Positions 37,156 through 46,328 of a stretch of 58,937 nucleotides of DNA are shown piece by piece (the stretch's first letter is position 1; every line of letters begins with the position of its first letter). This stretch comes from Chroococcus sp. CMT-3BRIN-NPC107. GTDB lineage: Bacteria > Cyanobacteriota > Cyanobacteriia > Cyanobacteriales > Chroococcidiopsidaceae. Both the position numbers and the translations under genes were made by a program. The stretch spans positions 1 through 58,937 of the forward strand of contig JAHHGY010000015.1 of the NCBI GenBank assembly GCA_019359635.1, read 5' to 3'. The notes under the pieces are model-generated. The model saw nothing but the letters and a program-made list of their open reading frames with translations, had not been told where the DNA came from and ran no database searches.

Positions 37156-38241
37156 ATGAGTTCAGGAACCATAGTTCAAAATATTCCCACCCTTGAGACA
37201 CCGCCATATAAGTTGTGGATGCCCGATCGCGTTATATTTACTCCCGCCGCCTTAGATGAACCTTGGGGACAGCAGCTTTACGAGCGGGTGCAAAGTCTCA
37301 ATTTGCCTATAGAGGAGCTACCCCGCAATCGCTTAACGGGCATCCGGGGCGAAACACCGCGCGAAACTTACGACCTTGCTAAACGGACTTTAGCCGTAGT
37401 TACCGCACCTCCTAGCGCCTTTAAACTCAGTCCTATTCCCCCTTCGGCAGATTGGCAGTTTCACATTGCTGAAGGCTGCCCAGCCCACTGTCAGTATTGT
37501 TATTTAGCCGGAAGTTTGCAAGGGCCACCAGTAATTCGCGTCTTTGCCAACTTGCCACAGATATTAGCAAATTTAGCTAACTACGAGAACCCAGGAGAAG
37601 CTACAAGCTTTGAAGTTAGTTGTTATACCGATCCTTTGGGCATTGAACATTTAACTGGGAGTTTGGCTGAAGCTATTCGTTATTTTGGCACGCGGGACGA
37701 TGGCTATCTGCGTTGGGTTTCTAAGTTTGATGCAGTAGATAATTTATTAGATTTGCCTCACAACGGTCATACACGCTGCCGAGTGAGTGTCAATGCTGCG
37801 CCAGTTTCTGGGCGGTTTGAGGGCGGTACAGCTAAGGTAACAGCACGGCTTGAGGCTTTGCGAAAATTGGCACTGCCGCGAAGTCTTGGTGGGGGTGGTT
37901 ATCCGGTGGGAATAGTAATTGCGCCAATTATGCCGGGCGAAGATTGGGAGTTGCATTATACCCAGCTATTTGATGAAATTTCGGCGGCGCTTGATTTTGA
38001 TTGCGATTTAACTTTTGAGCTAATTTCTCACCGTTTTACTCCTGGTTCCAAGGAAGTATTATTGAGTTGGTATCCCAACACCAAGCTAGATTTGGATGAA
38101 GAAAAGCGTAGCGTCAAGCGTAACAAGTTTGGCGGGACGAAGTATGTATACAATGCCGATACGATGAAGATACTGCGCCGCTTTTTTGAGGGAGAAATTC
38201 AAAAAAGATTTCCTCAAGCCCACGTTTTGTACTGGACTTAG
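37156..38241 (+). CDS. spore photoproduct lyase family radical SAM protein
   Basis: A 361-residue radical SAM enzyme. The CX3CX2C cluster motif is C108-C112-C115 in EGCPAHCQYCYLAG, with FEVSCYTDPLG and SPL-like SRNRFG-type elements (KRNKFGGTKYVY) at the C terminus. Length (about 340-360) fits SplB. In spore formers SplB repairs the DNA lesion 5-thyminyl-5,6-dihydrothymine; cyanobacteria do not sporulate, so the substrate here is uncertain, perhaps UV-damaged DNA under desiccation. The stop overlaps the convergent small gene by four bases. Confidence 0.83.
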   Translation: MSSGTIVQNIPTLETPPYKLWMPDRVIFTPAALDEPWGQQLYERVQSLNLPIEELPRNRLTGIRGETPRETYDLAKRTLAVVTAPPSAFKLSPIPPSADWQFHIAEGCPAHCQYCYLAGSLQGPPVIRVFANLPQILANLANYENPGEATSFEVSCYTDPLGIEHLTGSLAEAIRYFGTRDDGYLRWVSKFDAVDNLLDLPHNGHTRCRVSVNAAPVSGRFEGGTAKVTARLEALRKLALPRSLGGGGYPVGIVIAPIMPGEDWELHYTQLFDEISAALDFDCDLTFELISHRFTPGSKEVLLSWYPNTKLDLDEEKRSVKRNKFGGTKYVYNADTMKILRRFFEGEIQKRFPQAHVLYWT

Positions 38242-38450
38242 GTGGGCGTATTTTTAATGAATCTTTCGTAAGCAGCTTTTTGTTCGGGAGTTGCAGAGTT
38301 TAGACATTCTTGGTGAATGCGGTTCAAACTCTGCAAATATTCCTGATTTTGACTCAAAACTTCGTTACTTGCAGTGGCATTAATTAACGATAATTGAGCG
38401 CGTAGGGGTAGTTGACGGAAGGCTTCTAAGCGTTTTTCTAGAGATGACAT
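38238..38450 (-). CDS. small helical hypothetical protein
   Basis: A 70-residue protein with high helix propensity, FRQLPLRAQLSLINATASNEVLSQNQEYLQSLNRIHQECL, and no membrane segment. It has its own ATG start and lies 7 bases after the thioesterase on the same strand, so probably co-transcribed. No family is recognised. Its stop overlaps the SPL-like gene stop. Confidence 0.55.
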   Translation of the reverse strand: MSSLEKRLEAFRQLPLRAQLSLINATASNEVLSQNQEYLQSLNRIHQECLNSATPEQKAAYERFIKNTPT

Positions 38451-38457
38451 AACGTAA

Positions 38458-38952
38458 TTATTTTTCGCCCATAGCTGCTAGTCGTGCTAAAGCTTCTGCC
38501 ATTACTGGCGGTAATTGGCGCATAATCTTACCTTTTTCTCGATCTATAGCTACTAGCGTTACTTGCGCCGATACATACAATTCTTGAAAGTCAGGGGATT
38601 GAATTTGATAATCCCAATTAATTCTCACGCCACTAATATCTACCATCCGAGTTTTGACTATTGCAGCCATTCCTAATTGAATCTGGCGATGATAGCGAAT
38701 AGAAAGCTCCACAACGGGCAAATCGCACCCTAAAGCAACTAAATCGGCAAATTCTATCCCAATAGATCGCAAGCATTCAACCCGCGCTTCTTCCATCCAA
38801 ATTAGGTAAGAGCCATGCCAAACAACTCCAGAATAATCTGTATGATGGGGTTGCGCTCGAATTGTATACTCAAACCAGTTTTCAAACGCTAATGAGGGTA
38901 AGTTTTGAATTTCCCCAGTAGGTGGTAGTTGGGGAGACAGATTTTGTGACAC
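38458..38952 (-). CDS. hotdog-fold acyl-CoA thioesterase (4HBT/YbgC-type)
   Basis: A 164-residue hotdog-domain protein. RAQPHHTDYSGVVWHGSYLIWMEEARVECLRSIG (residues 31-63) contains the conserved Asp of the YbgC/4HBT catalytic motif, and LPVVELSIRYHRQIQLG follows. It would hydrolyse an acyl-CoA or acyl-ACP thioester; the substrate cannot be assigned, and it might be DHNA-CoA hydrolase for phylloquinone synthesis, though that family is shorter. The N-terminal 23 residues are extra. Co-directional with the small helical gene. Confidence 0.82.
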   Translation of the reverse strand: MSQNLSPQLPPTGEIQNLPSLAFENWFEYTIRAQPHHTDYSGVVWHGSYLIWMEEARVECLRSIGIEFADLVALGCDLPVVELSIRYHRQIQLGMAAIVKTRMVDISGVRINWDYQIQSPDFQELYVSAQVTLVAIDREKGKIMRQLPPVMAEALARLAAMGEK

Positions 38953-39004
38953 TGTTGAAGAAAACTCCTAATTTGTCCCTCTTAATATTACGGGATTATT
39001 TAGT

Positions 39005-39856
39005 ATGAATTTTCGCATTGGTTGCGCTGTTTGGTCTTACAAAGGTTGGGTAGGAGATTTTTATCCACCAAAAAGCCGTAGTAGCGAGTTTTTGAGGCTT
39101 TATAGCGGAGTTTTTTCGACCGTCGAAGGGAATACAACTTTCTACGCCATCCCCAACCAAGACACTTTAAAGCGATGGATAGCCGAAACTCCGCCAAGTT
39201 TTAAGTTTTGCTTAAAATTGCCCAAACAATTGACTCATCAAGGTTTGTTGCAGCCTTCTATTGGGGGTGCGTTAAGCTTTTTAGCACAAATGCAGACATT
39301 GGGCGATCGCCTGGGGGTAATTTTTGCTCAACTTCCCCCTAGTTATAACCCAGAATTACTAACAGATTTAACAACTTTTCTCGCAGCTTGGGCGGATACT
39401 CAAGTACCGCTTGCTTTAGAAGTTCGTCATGCTGATTGGTTTAAAGAACCTCACAGTAGTAAGCTAACAGCTATTTTAGAAAAGTTAGGCATTGGTAGAG
39501 TGTTGCTCGATTCTCGCCCTATTTATAACTTACCAGAAGACCCACAATTAACTAGCGAAAGACGCAAGCCAAACCTACCTGTAAATTTTAGCGTAACTGC
39601 ACCATTTAGTTTAGTTCGCTTCATTAGTCACCCCCAACAGCAATTTAATCAAAGTTATTTAGAAGAATGGGTTAGTTTTTGCGATCGCACTTTGAGTCAA
39701 GGTACGCAGATTTACTTTTTTGTTCATTGTCCGGTGGAAGAGAAGTCGCCCCACAATGCTCGTTACTTCCATCACTTATTGCAACAGCATGATGTGCCTG
39801 TTCCGCCCTTACCCTGGAATGAGATTGACAAACCAACTCAATTAAACTTGTTTTAG
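39005..39856 (+). CDS. DUF72 family protein
   Basis: A 283-residue TIM-barrel-like DUF72 protein. The N terminus IGCAVWSYKGWVGDFYPP is followed by VEGNTTFYAIP and a WIAETPPSFKFCLKLPKQLTHQ block, and near the middle ALEVRHADWF; the C terminus has YFFVHCPVEEKSPHNARYFHHLL. These are the invariant family segments. Function is unknown, with nuclease/phosphatase-like proposals only. It is divergent from the thioesterase and stands alone. Confidence 0.93.
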   Translation: MNFRIGCAVWSYKGWVGDFYPPKSRSSEFLRLYSGVFSTVEGNTTFYAIPNQDTLKRWIAETPPSFKFCLKLPKQLTHQGLLQPSIGGALSFLAQMQTLGDRLGVIFAQLPPSYNPELLTDLTTFLAAWADTQVPLALEVRHADWFKEPHSSKLTAILEKLGIGRVLLDSRPIYNLPEDPQLTSERRKPNLPVNFSVTAPFSLVRFISHPQQQFNQSYLEEWVSFCDRTLSQGTQIYFFVHCPVEEKSPHNARYFHHLLQQHDVPVPPLPWNEIDKPTQLNLF

Positions 39857-39884
39857 ATGTTAAATTAGAAGTTTGTCAATCATT

Positions 39885-40289
39885 TTAGAACACACTAACC
39901 CTGTGCATTATTTGCTGCTTTTTTTGAACTAAAGCTAGTTTTTTTCTTTTCTTTGTAGAAGATTGATCTATGAACATGATTGCCAAGACACCTAAAGGCA
40001 CGCTGATTAGTTTAACCCATAGCCAGACCGGAAAAAGTGAGCCACATATACCAACACTGAAACACCAGAGGGTTAAGGGGGACACGGCTATACCCAGGGC
40101 ATTTATTTGAATATCATAGGAAATGATTTGATGTTCAAGCTTTTGTATTTCGATTAGTCTCATATACCGTTCCCAATCTTCTTTTTCTTTCCTTTTCTTT
40201 CTACGACCGTTAAAAGGCTTTATACCAAACTCCAAAATACTAATCAATTCAGCCAATTTGCTTACCGCACCTAGTAAATCCCATCTCAT
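39885..40289 (-). CDS. hypothetical two-helix membrane protein
   Basis: A 134-residue protein with a highly charged N-terminal region (RRKKRKEKEDWERYMRLIEIQKLEHQII, likely coiled coil) and two hydrophobic helices near residues 66-110 (SPLTLWCFSVGICGSLFP and LISVPLGVLAIMFI), then a basic tail. No family is recognised. It is convergent with the DUF72 gene. Confidence 0.65.
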   Translation of the reverse strand: MRWDLLGAVSKLAELISILEFGIKPFNGRRKKRKEKEDWERYMRLIEIQKLEHQIISYDIQINALGIAVSPLTLWCFSVGICGSLFPVWLWVKLISVPLGVLAIMFIDQSSTKKRKKLALVQKKQQIMHRVSVF

Positions 40290-40483
40290 AATTTTTGCTT
40301 GTTAAACTTATTGTTTACGATAGCACTTTTGTTAAAGTCAAATACTAACTAAGATTGGTTATGTGATGTAAGTTATTAAGTAATTGAAGTCTAGCTAAAT
40401 CTTTATTAAAGTAATAAGAGGAAGCAGTAAGCTATTGAAGTTCTTAATTACAAGTAACCTCTAACCTTAAAATTTAGAAAATA

Positions 40484-40825
40484 ATGATAGAAAATCTTAC
40501 CCAACAAAAATGTACTGCTTGTCACAAAGATGCACCCCGCGTTACTAAGGCAGATATAGCGGAACTTAAACCACAAGTTCCCGATTGGCAAATAATTGAA
40601 GTTGAAGGACAATCGCGCTTAGAACGTACTTATCAGTTTCCTGATTTTGTCAGTGCGATCGCCTTTACAAATAAAGTAGGCGAAGCCGCCGAAGCTGAAG
40701 GACATCACCCCGCTTTACTGACTGAATGGGGAAAAGTAACCGTAACTTGGTGGACTCACGCTATTTGTGGGCTGCATCGCAATGATTTTATTATGGCGGC
40801 AAAAACTGACCAAATAGCTAGTTAA
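40484..40825 (+). CDS. phhB: pterin-4a-carbinolamine dehydratase
   Basis: A 113-residue PCD/DCoH-fold protein. [51 protein letters not shown] carries the catalytic [EDKH]-x3-[H]-[HN]-[PCS] motif as GHHPALL. Family members dehydrate 4a-hydroxytetrahydropterin; in cyanobacteria the physiological partner hydroxylase is often missing, and related proteins have been tied to RuBisCO assembly or molybdopterin use, so the role here is open. The stop overlaps the convergent MarR gene by four bases. Confidence 0.92.
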   Translation: MIENLTQQKCTACHKDAPRVTKADIAELKPQVPDWQIIEVEGQSRLERTYQFPDFVSAIAFTNKVGEAAEAEGHHPALLTEWGKVTVTWWTHAICGLHRNDFIMAAKTDQIAS

Positions 40826-41292
40826 GACATATTAGAAATCGCGCGATCGATAAGCTCGGACATTTTTTCTCGCTCTTCGCTAGAAATGCCTTGCATAGCT
40901 TGTTCGCGCAACTCTACAGCAATGGGGGGTAAAACGTTTTCTAGGTCTTTTCCCGCCTCTGTAAGCCAAATTCGCCAAATCCGGCGATCGCGCGGATCTC
41001 GTTCGCGACGAATTAATTGTCGTTCTTCCATGCGATCGAGTACCCCTGTCAAAGTACCACCCACTTGTTGCAGCTTGTCGCCAATACTTGACGTTGGCAA
41101 ACCATCCTCTGTCCACAAACAGCACAATACTAGCCAATGAAAAGGAGTCAAGCCAAAGGGTTCTAAGCGATCGGAAAAAGCACGAGTCAATAACTGAGAT
41201 AGCAGTTTGATCCGATAACCCATGTTAAATGGAGCTAAAACTTGCTGCCACTGACATATAGTTTGCTCAACAGGCGTAGAAGGCATTTCCAA
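40822..41292 (-). CDS. MarR family transcriptional regulator
   Basis: A 156-residue winged-helix regulator. [69 protein letters not shown] (residues 42-113) is the MarR HTH and wing with the DPRDRR signature. It probably binds as a dimer to a palindrome at its own or a neighbouring promoter. The ligand is unknown; the divergent methyltransferase (start 41418) may be its target. Confidence 0.92.
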   Translation of the reverse strand: MEMPSTPVEQTICQWQQVLAPFNMGYRIKLLSQLLTRAFSDRLEPFGLTPFHWLVLCCLWTEDGLPTSSIGDKLQQVGGTLTGVLDRMEERQLIRRERDPRDRRIWRIWLTEAGKDLENVLPPIAVELREQAMQGISSEEREKMSELIDRAISNMS

Positions 41293-41417
41293 AATTATTT
41301 AGGTACTTACTTTTGAATTAATTTTTTTGTCAGCCTTACTTACTCTAACGAAGTAAATTTACATTTCGTAATTTTTTCTAAACTAGAAACAGTAAAGCTA
41401 ATCGTTACCTCATAATA

Positions 41418-42062
41418 ATGCCCCTGCGCCCGGATCAACGTACCAAATTAGACAATAGCGACGATCGCCAGTTTTATTCCTATCCGCGACTGGTGACTCA
41501 TGTAGATGAAGGATTTATTCGTCAACTTACCGACTTGTACCGCCAAAGGCTCAAAATTGACACTTATATCTTGGATATGATGAGCAGTTGGGTATCTCAT
41601 CTACCCGACGAAATGAAATTTGCGCGAGTAGAAGGACACGGACTTAACGGCGAGGAATTAGCAAAAAATCCCCGGTTGGATAGTTATGTGGTTCAAAATT
41701 TAAACGCCGATCCCAAGCTACCCTTTACCGATAATCAGTTTGACGCGGTGCTTAACTGCGTTTCCGTCCAGTATTTACAGTACCCCGAAGCCATATTTGC
41801 GGAAATTTACCGCATTCTTAAGCCGGGAGGAGTAGCAATATTTAGCTTTTCTAACCGGATGTTTTACGATAAAGCAATTCAAGCTTGGCGAGAAGGATCG
41901 GAAAATAGCCGCGTAGAATTAGTAAAAAGTTACTTTCAGTCTGTACCGGGGTTTAGCGTACCAGAAGTAATTAGCCGTCAAGCTACTACGCCTAATTTAC
42001 TCCAGTGGTTAGGTGCAGGAGGAAGCGATCCTTTCTATGCTGTAATTGCATACCGCAGTTAA
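41418..42062 (+). CDS. class I SAM-dependent methyltransferase
   Basis: A 214-residue methyltransferase of the Methyltransf_11 type. The canonical glycine-rich motif I is weak or missing. Motifs seen are LNADPKLPFTDNQFDAVLNCVSVQYL (residues 94-119) and IYRILKPGGVAIFSFSNRMF (131-151), both typical. YDKAIQAWREGSENSRVELVKSYF also belongs to this cyanobacterial group. Substrate unknown. Divergent from the MarR gene. Confidence 0.87.
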   Translation: MPLRPDQRTKLDNSDDRQFYSYPRLVTHVDEGFIRQLTDLYRQRLKIDTYILDMMSSWVSHLPDEMKFARVEGHGLNGEELAKNPRLDSYVVQNLNADPKLPFTDNQFDAVLNCVSVQYLQYPEAIFAEIYRILKPGGVAIFSFSNRMFYDKAIQAWREGSENSRVELVKSYFQSVPGFSVPEVISRQATTPNLLQWLGAGGSDPFYAVIAYRS

Positions 42063-42141
42063 TTAAAACAATTGTAGTAAAAAGCAACTATTGTTCAAAT
42101 AACGGTAATAATCGCCCCAATAAGCCTTCAGGAGGTAAATT

Positions 42142-42660
42142 ATGATATTTCGTGATGCTCGTAGAGTTATAGCGGCTTTGTTGGTGTCAGTAATGCTGCT
42201 AGTAACAGCTTGTGCAACCGAGGCTCCCACCTCTTACGACCAAGTGCAGCAAGAAAGCACCCAGAAAAAAACTGGTTTAGCCGTTGCTAAAGATGCAACT
42301 CAAGGAAGTAGTTTTAATCGATTTTTTCCCGCTACTCAAGCAGGTTTTGAGCGCGTTTACACCCAAGAGAAAAAAGGCTTTGCCGAAGCTAAGTTGAAAA
42401 AAGGTGGGAAAGACGTGGCAGTATTGTCCATTTCCGATACTCAAGGGGCGACGGGCGGCGCGAATCCTGCCGCCAAGTTTCAAAACAGCAGCCAAAAAAT
42501 TGGTGGATATCCAGCCGTTACGCAGGGTAAAAACAGTACAGCGCTGTTAGTTGGCGATCGCTACCAAGTGAAAATTTCCTCCCGCGACGCGACTTTTACC
42601 GAGAGCGATCGCCAAGCCTGGTTGCAAAAATTCAACCTTAGAGGACTTGAAAAGCTCTAA
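42142..42660 (+). CDS. lipoprotein, hypothetical
   Basis: A 172-residue secreted lipoprotein: the signal peptide ends in a lipobox with Cys24 (MLLVTAC). The mature chain includes a Thr/Gln-rich region, GSSFNRFFPATQAGFERVYTQEKKGFAEAKLKKGGKDVAVLSISD, and an SRDATFTESDRQAWLQKFNL end. No enzymatic motif is apparent. It is probably anchored in the cytoplasmic or outer membrane. It precedes the next gene by 75 bases on the same strand. An AGGAGGTAA ribosome-binding site sits before the ATG. Confidence 0.8.
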   Translation: MIFRDARRVIAALLVSVMLLVTACATEAPTSYDQVQQESTQKKTGLAVAKDATQGSSFNRFFPATQAGFERVYTQEKKGFAEAKLKKGGKDVAVLSISDTQGATGGANPAAKFQNSSQKIGGYPAVTQGKNSTALLVGDRYQVKISSRDATFTESDRQAWLQKFNLRGLEKL

Positions 42661-42735
42661 TAAGTAACGAGAAAGTAAAATATTTTACTTCCTGCTTTTC
42701 GACCCCAGATATTTAGCAAAAAATTGGAGACTGAT

Positions 42736-43623
42736 GTGAGCAAAGCAATTTTTGAATTGGTTAATGAATTACCAACGAGTAACTTAACTGTTTCCATGTT
42801 GCGGAGTCTTGACTTTGTTGTACCAGGAGAATGGAACAACTTAGTCGGCTTTGATAATACAATTCGCGCCGTAACGGGTGAAACCGATCCAAGTTTGATT
42901 CAACAAATTGGCGAAAGAGCAGTTTATCTATACAACGATCGCTCTCAAGGCTACCAAAGAGCAATGTGGCTTTATCAAACCGTAGATAGTACCGATAAAG
43001 CTTTGGGTGCAGCCGCTTTAGCAAATAAAGTCGGCGAAGCAGTTCCTCTGTTAGGTTTTTTAAACAAACTTACTCCTAAAGCTGACAAAGCCCAAACCAT
43101 CGATTTGACGCTGAAATTGGTGGCAGAATTAGTTGCTTTTTGTCAAATTAACGGCATTCCTGGCGATAGTATCGGCGATTTTGTCGGCTCTTTAGCAGAT
43201 TACAGTGGCGAGTCGCTAATGCGAATGGTTGCTTTAGTTTGCGTTGATGGTTTAATTCCGTTGGGTCCAGATTTTATCATGAAAGTGCAATCAAATCTAA
43301 GTCAAACAACCCCGCAGGATTTAGAAAAAAGCTCTACTTTTCAAGGTATCAATAGCGAGATTCCTGGAGGTAATTCGGCGGGGAAACTTAGTTTTATCAA
43401 TCAAAGCTTTGATTCGGTTAAAGGGTGGATGAGTAACTTAGTTACTTCTCATAATTTGACACCGCAAAAAGTTGTAAGTAACTTACAAAAATTTGTAACT
43501 GTTGCTGATGATAAGTTAGATTACCTAGCAGCATTTATTGATGTTAGTACCAACTACTACGAACATACTGGTACTCAAACTTTAGCACGGCGTTTGATTG
43601 AACGGGCTGTAGCTGAAATCTAA
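42736..43623 (+). CDS. conserved hypothetical protein, helical
   Basis: A 295-residue soluble helical protein opening with VSKAIFELVNELP from GTG at 42736. That start has GGAG six bases upstream; TTG at 42724 would overlap the ribosome-binding site, so GTG is chosen. Segments include MLRSLDFVVPGEWNNLVGFDNTIRAVTGE, an Ala-rich helical region (AAALANKVGEAVPLLGFL), and AAFIDVSTNYYEHTGTQTLARRLIERAV at the end. I do not recognise the family. It may be a cyanobacterial stress or storage protein; no membrane segment is seen. Confidence 0.7.
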   Translation: MSKAIFELVNELPTSNLTVSMLRSLDFVVPGEWNNLVGFDNTIRAVTGETDPSLIQQIGERAVYLYNDRSQGYQRAMWLYQTVDSTDKALGAAALANKVGEAVPLLGFLNKLTPKADKAQTIDLTLKLVAELVAFCQINGIPGDSIGDFVGSLADYSGESLMRMVALVCVDGLIPLGPDFIMKVQSNLSQTTPQDLEKSSTFQGINSEIPGGNSAGKLSFINQSFDSVKGWMSNLVTSHNLTPQKVVSNLQKFVTVADDKLDYLAAFIDVSTNYYEHTGTQTLARRLIERAVAEI

Positions 43624-43652
43624 ATCTGAGGTTTTCTAATTAAATTAAGAGT

Positions 43653-43687
43653 AAGGAAAGGAGTAGGTTAAAAAGGCTCCTTTCCTT
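43653..43687. terminator. bidirectional hairpin between convergent genes
   Basis: A perfect 11-base stem AAGGAAAGGAG (43653-43663) and CTCCTTTCCTT (43677-43687), with a 13-base loop, lies between the stops of the convergent genes at 43623 and 43698. The loop is A-rich and flanked by A/T-rich sequence. It fits a shared terminator. Confidence 0.55.
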
Positions 43688-43697
43688 GCCAAAAATA

Positions 43698-44570
43698 TTA
43701 AACTTTAGATTTTTCTTTACTATCAAATTCTGCTAAAATTTTCTTTGATTTATTACAAAGCTCTGGATGACAATTGCCATTACTAGCAAGTAAACCACCC
43801 CATTGATTTACATCGCCTTGATTGTATTTTAAAGGCGTACCATCAAAATGAGTAAATTGTCCGCCAGCTTCCGTTAATATTAGTTCTGGCGCTGCCATAT
43901 CCCAGTCTTTAGGCGCAGATTTACCAGAAAGAGAAATATATATATCTGCTTTTTGCTCGACAATAGCAGTAATTTTGCACCCTACACTCCCCACATATTG
44001 CCGATCTTTGCAAGGCAAAGTTTGCAAAAGATAATTTAATCTGTCATCTCGATGAGTGCGACTAATTACTAAAGTTAAGTTTTCTATTGAGTTGCGATCG
44101 GAAACTTTAATCGGTACGATTTTTCCGTCAATAGTTTCTACAAAAGTTCCATTATTTAGCGTTGCATAATATAACTTTTCGGCTTCAGGATGAGCCACTA
44201 CTGCTAATACTGGTCGATGGTTTTTAACTAAAGCAATATGAATTGCATATTCTCCAGTTTTATCAATAAAATCTCGCGTACCATCTAAGGGGTCGATAAT
44301 CCATACATAAGATTGTTCTAACTGCTTTGAGTGCAATTTGTAAGTTTCCTCGCTAATATAACCAAAATCTTGTTCGCCTAAGTTTGTTTTTAATCTGTCT
44401 AAAATGTAATGACTGACTGCAATATCGGCAACAGTAACCGGGCCATCTTTTTTATCTTGAATATCTAAGTTTCCATTATCAACCTCGCCATGATAATAAG
44501 AACGGAGAAGGTAAGATGCACCCCAACCAATAGAACGGGCGAGTTCTAGAATTTCTGATAGTTCTTTCAT
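43698..44570 (-). CDS. cysQ: 3'(2'),5'-bisphosphate nucleotidase CysQ / inositol monophosphatase family
   Basis: A 290-residue Mg2+-dependent phosphatase. The IMPase metal-binding motifs are present: EETYK preceded by YISEE (residues 76-82), then WIIDPLDGTRDFIDKTGEYAI (near residue 95) and, later, KDWDMAAPELILTEAGGQFTHFDG. In cyanobacteria CysQ-type members hydrolyse pAp or PAPS; others act on inositol phosphates, so the substrate is not proven. It is 3 bases after the PfkB-type gene, in one operon. Confidence 0.8.
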   Translation of the reverse strand: MKELSEILELARSIGWGASYLLRSYYHGEVDNGNLDIQDKKDGPVTVADIAVSHYILDRLKTNLGEQDFGYISEETYKLHSKQLEQSYVWIIDPLDGTRDFIDKTGEYAIHIALVKNHRPVLAVVAHPEAEKLYYATLNNGTFVETIDGKIVPIKVSDRNSIENLTLVISRTHRDDRLNYLLQTLPCKDRQYVGSVGCKITAIVEQKADIYISLSGKSAPKDWDMAAPELILTEAGGQFTHFDGTPLKYNQGDVNQWGGLLASNGNCHPELCNKSKKILAEFDSKEKSKV

Positions 44571-44573
44571 TAG

Positions 44574-45449
44574 TTATCCTTTAGTATTCATCCAGCGCCG
44601 AGTACCGAAAGCTTGGCAAGAAGTCGCTGCAATTTGGGCAGAATTTGTTAAAGCTTCAGTAAAATTTTTAAACAAAATAAAATGACAAAAAGCTCCGTGA
44701 AAGATGTCTCCAGCACCTAAAGTATCAACAATTTTAACCTGAGAAACTTCTAAAGTGCGAATTTCATTGTCACTCAAATATTGTATCGGTTGTTCGCCAT
44801 GAGTGATGGCAATATGAGAAATACCAAAGTCAGCTAAATAGTCAAATACTTGTTCGCTATTATTGCAGTTTGGGGGATGAAAATTAGCCGAACAAATTGC
44901 ATAATTAACAAAAGGTAAAATATTTTCAAATCCCTGCTTCCAGCTACCGCCATCAACTACCACAGGAATGTTTTTAGTTTTAGCAACACTTGCGATCGCA
45001 TTTCCTACCGCTATTTGATGTCCGTCAATTAGCACAACATCAATATTATGCAAAATATCGGCGGCTAAACTGTTGCTAGTCATTTGAGTTTTTGCTGCGT
45101 TAATCGAAACTACAGCCCTTTCGCCTGTGCCTTGAGTGATAATAACAGAAGACACAGGGGGAATTTGATTAGTAGTCGGTGCAAGGTCTTGCAATTCTAC
45201 CCGACAATTTGCTAAATCTGCCTTAATAATTTCGGTAATGGGATGAGTGCCTACGACACCTAATAAATTGGCTTGGTTGCCTAAATAACTAAAAGTTGCG
45301 GCGGCGTTGGTCGCCGGGCCACCAGCAGAAACCGTATAATCAGAGGCAACAATTTTTTGGTTGCTTTGAGGAGTGCTAGTCGCTAGGTAAACAAAGTCTA
45401 AAGTTACTAAGCCAACAAATAATCCTCGAATAGTGCGATCGCAATTCAT
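44574..45449 (-). CDS. PfkB family carbohydrate kinase
   Basis: A 291-residue ribokinase-fold kinase. SAGGPATNAAATFSYLGNQANLLGVVG (residues 40-66) is the N-terminal PfkB signature, and VKIVDTLGAGDIFHGAFCHFIL near the C terminus holds the DTxGAGD catalytic Asp. Substrate (ribose, fructose, adenosine or other) is not clear. The frame opens at 45476, but ATG at 45449 gives the start MNCDRTIRGLFVG. Overlaps the operon of the CysQ-type phosphatase; it abuts rsmI on the opposite strand with only 9 bases between starts. Confidence 0.87.
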   Translation of the reverse strand: MNCDRTIRGLFVGLVTLDFVYLATSTPQSNQKIVASDYTVSAGGPATNAAATFSYLGNQANLLGVVGTHPITEIIKADLANCRVELQDLAPTTNQIPPVSSVIITQGTGERAVVSINAAKTQMTSNSLAADILHNIDVVLIDGHQIAVGNAIASVAKTKNIPVVVDGGSWKQGFENILPFVNYAICSANFHPPNCNNSEQVFDYLADFGISHIAITHGEQPIQYLSDNEIRTLEVSQVKIVDTLGAGDIFHGAFCHFILFKNFTEALTNSAQIAATSCQAFGTRRWMNTKG

Positions 45450-45458
45450 TTTAAAACC

Positions 45459-46328
45459 ATGCCTACCGAACCCCAACCAGGAACACTTTACATAGTTGGT
45501 ACGCCTATAGGCAACCTAGAAGATATTACCTATCGCGCCGTGCGAGTTTTGCAAAATGTAGACCTAATTGCTGCCGAAGACACGCGCCACACAGGTAAAC
45601 TATTGCATCATTTTCAAGTCAAAGCACCGCAAATTAGCTACCACGATCATAACCGCCACAGCCGCCACCCAGAAATATTAGCGCATTTATCGGCAGGAAA
45701 AGCGATCGCTTTAGTTACAGATGCCGGAATGCCAGGAATATCCGATCCGGGTTATGAATTAGTCATTGCTTGCATTGAAGCTAATATTCCTGTAGTCCCG
45801 ATTCCGGGAGTTAGTGCCGTAACGACCGCAATTAGCGCCGCAGGTTTACCAACAGATAGGTTTGTATTTGAAGGATTTTTGCCTGTCAAAGGACAAGAAA
45901 GAATAAGTCGCTTAGAGTCGTTAGTTTCTGAAGCACGGACAATAATTATTTACGAGTCTCCCCATCGCTTGCAGCAAACGCTTAAAGATTTAGCCAAAGT
46001 ATTGGGATTAGAACGCAAAATTGTTTTAGCACGGGAATTGACTAAATTGTACGAAGAATTTTGGCGGGGAAGCTTAGAGGGGGCAATAACTCAACTAAAA
46101 AATCGCGAACCCCAAGGAGAGTACACTTTAGCCGTAGCAGGTACACCCACAGCATTACCCTATTTATCTGCTTTGGAAATTGAATCGGAGTTAAAAACTA
46201 TTATGCAAGGGGGAGTATCCAGATCCCAAGCCAGCCGTCAATTAGCAAACATTACCTCTCACTCTCGCCGCGAACTTTACCAGATTGCTTTGAGTATTGT
46301 TCTTGATGAAACTGTACCCAAACTTTAG
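45459..46328 (+). CDS. rsmI: 16S rRNA (cytidine(1402)-2'-O)-methyltransferase
   Basis: A 289-residue SAM-dependent ribose methyltransferase (tetrapyrrole methylase fold) modifying C1402 in the 30S decoding centre. The signature GTLYIVGTPIGNLEDITYRAVRVL (residues 8-31) is followed by AAEDTRHTGKLL, LVTDAGMPGISDPGYELV and VPIPGVSAVTTAISAAGLPTDRFVFEGFLP. SPHRLQQTL and KLYEEFWRG complete the family pattern. Length fits. The ATG lies 9 bases from the start of the divergent PfkB gene, so promoters must overlap the other coding region. Confidence 0.96.
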   Translation: MPTEPQPGTLYIVGTPIGNLEDITYRAVRVLQNVDLIAAEDTRHTGKLLHHFQVKAPQISYHDHNRHSRHPEILAHLSAGKAIALVTDAGMPGISDPGYELVIACIEANIPVVPIPGVSAVTTAISAAGLPTDRFVFEGFLPVKGQERISRLESLVSEARTIIIYESPHRLQQTLKDLAKVLGLERKIVLARELTKLYEEFWRGSLEGAITQLKNREPQGEYTLAVAGTPTALPYLSALEIESELKTIMQGGVSRSQASRQLANITSHSRRELYQIALSIVLDETVPKL

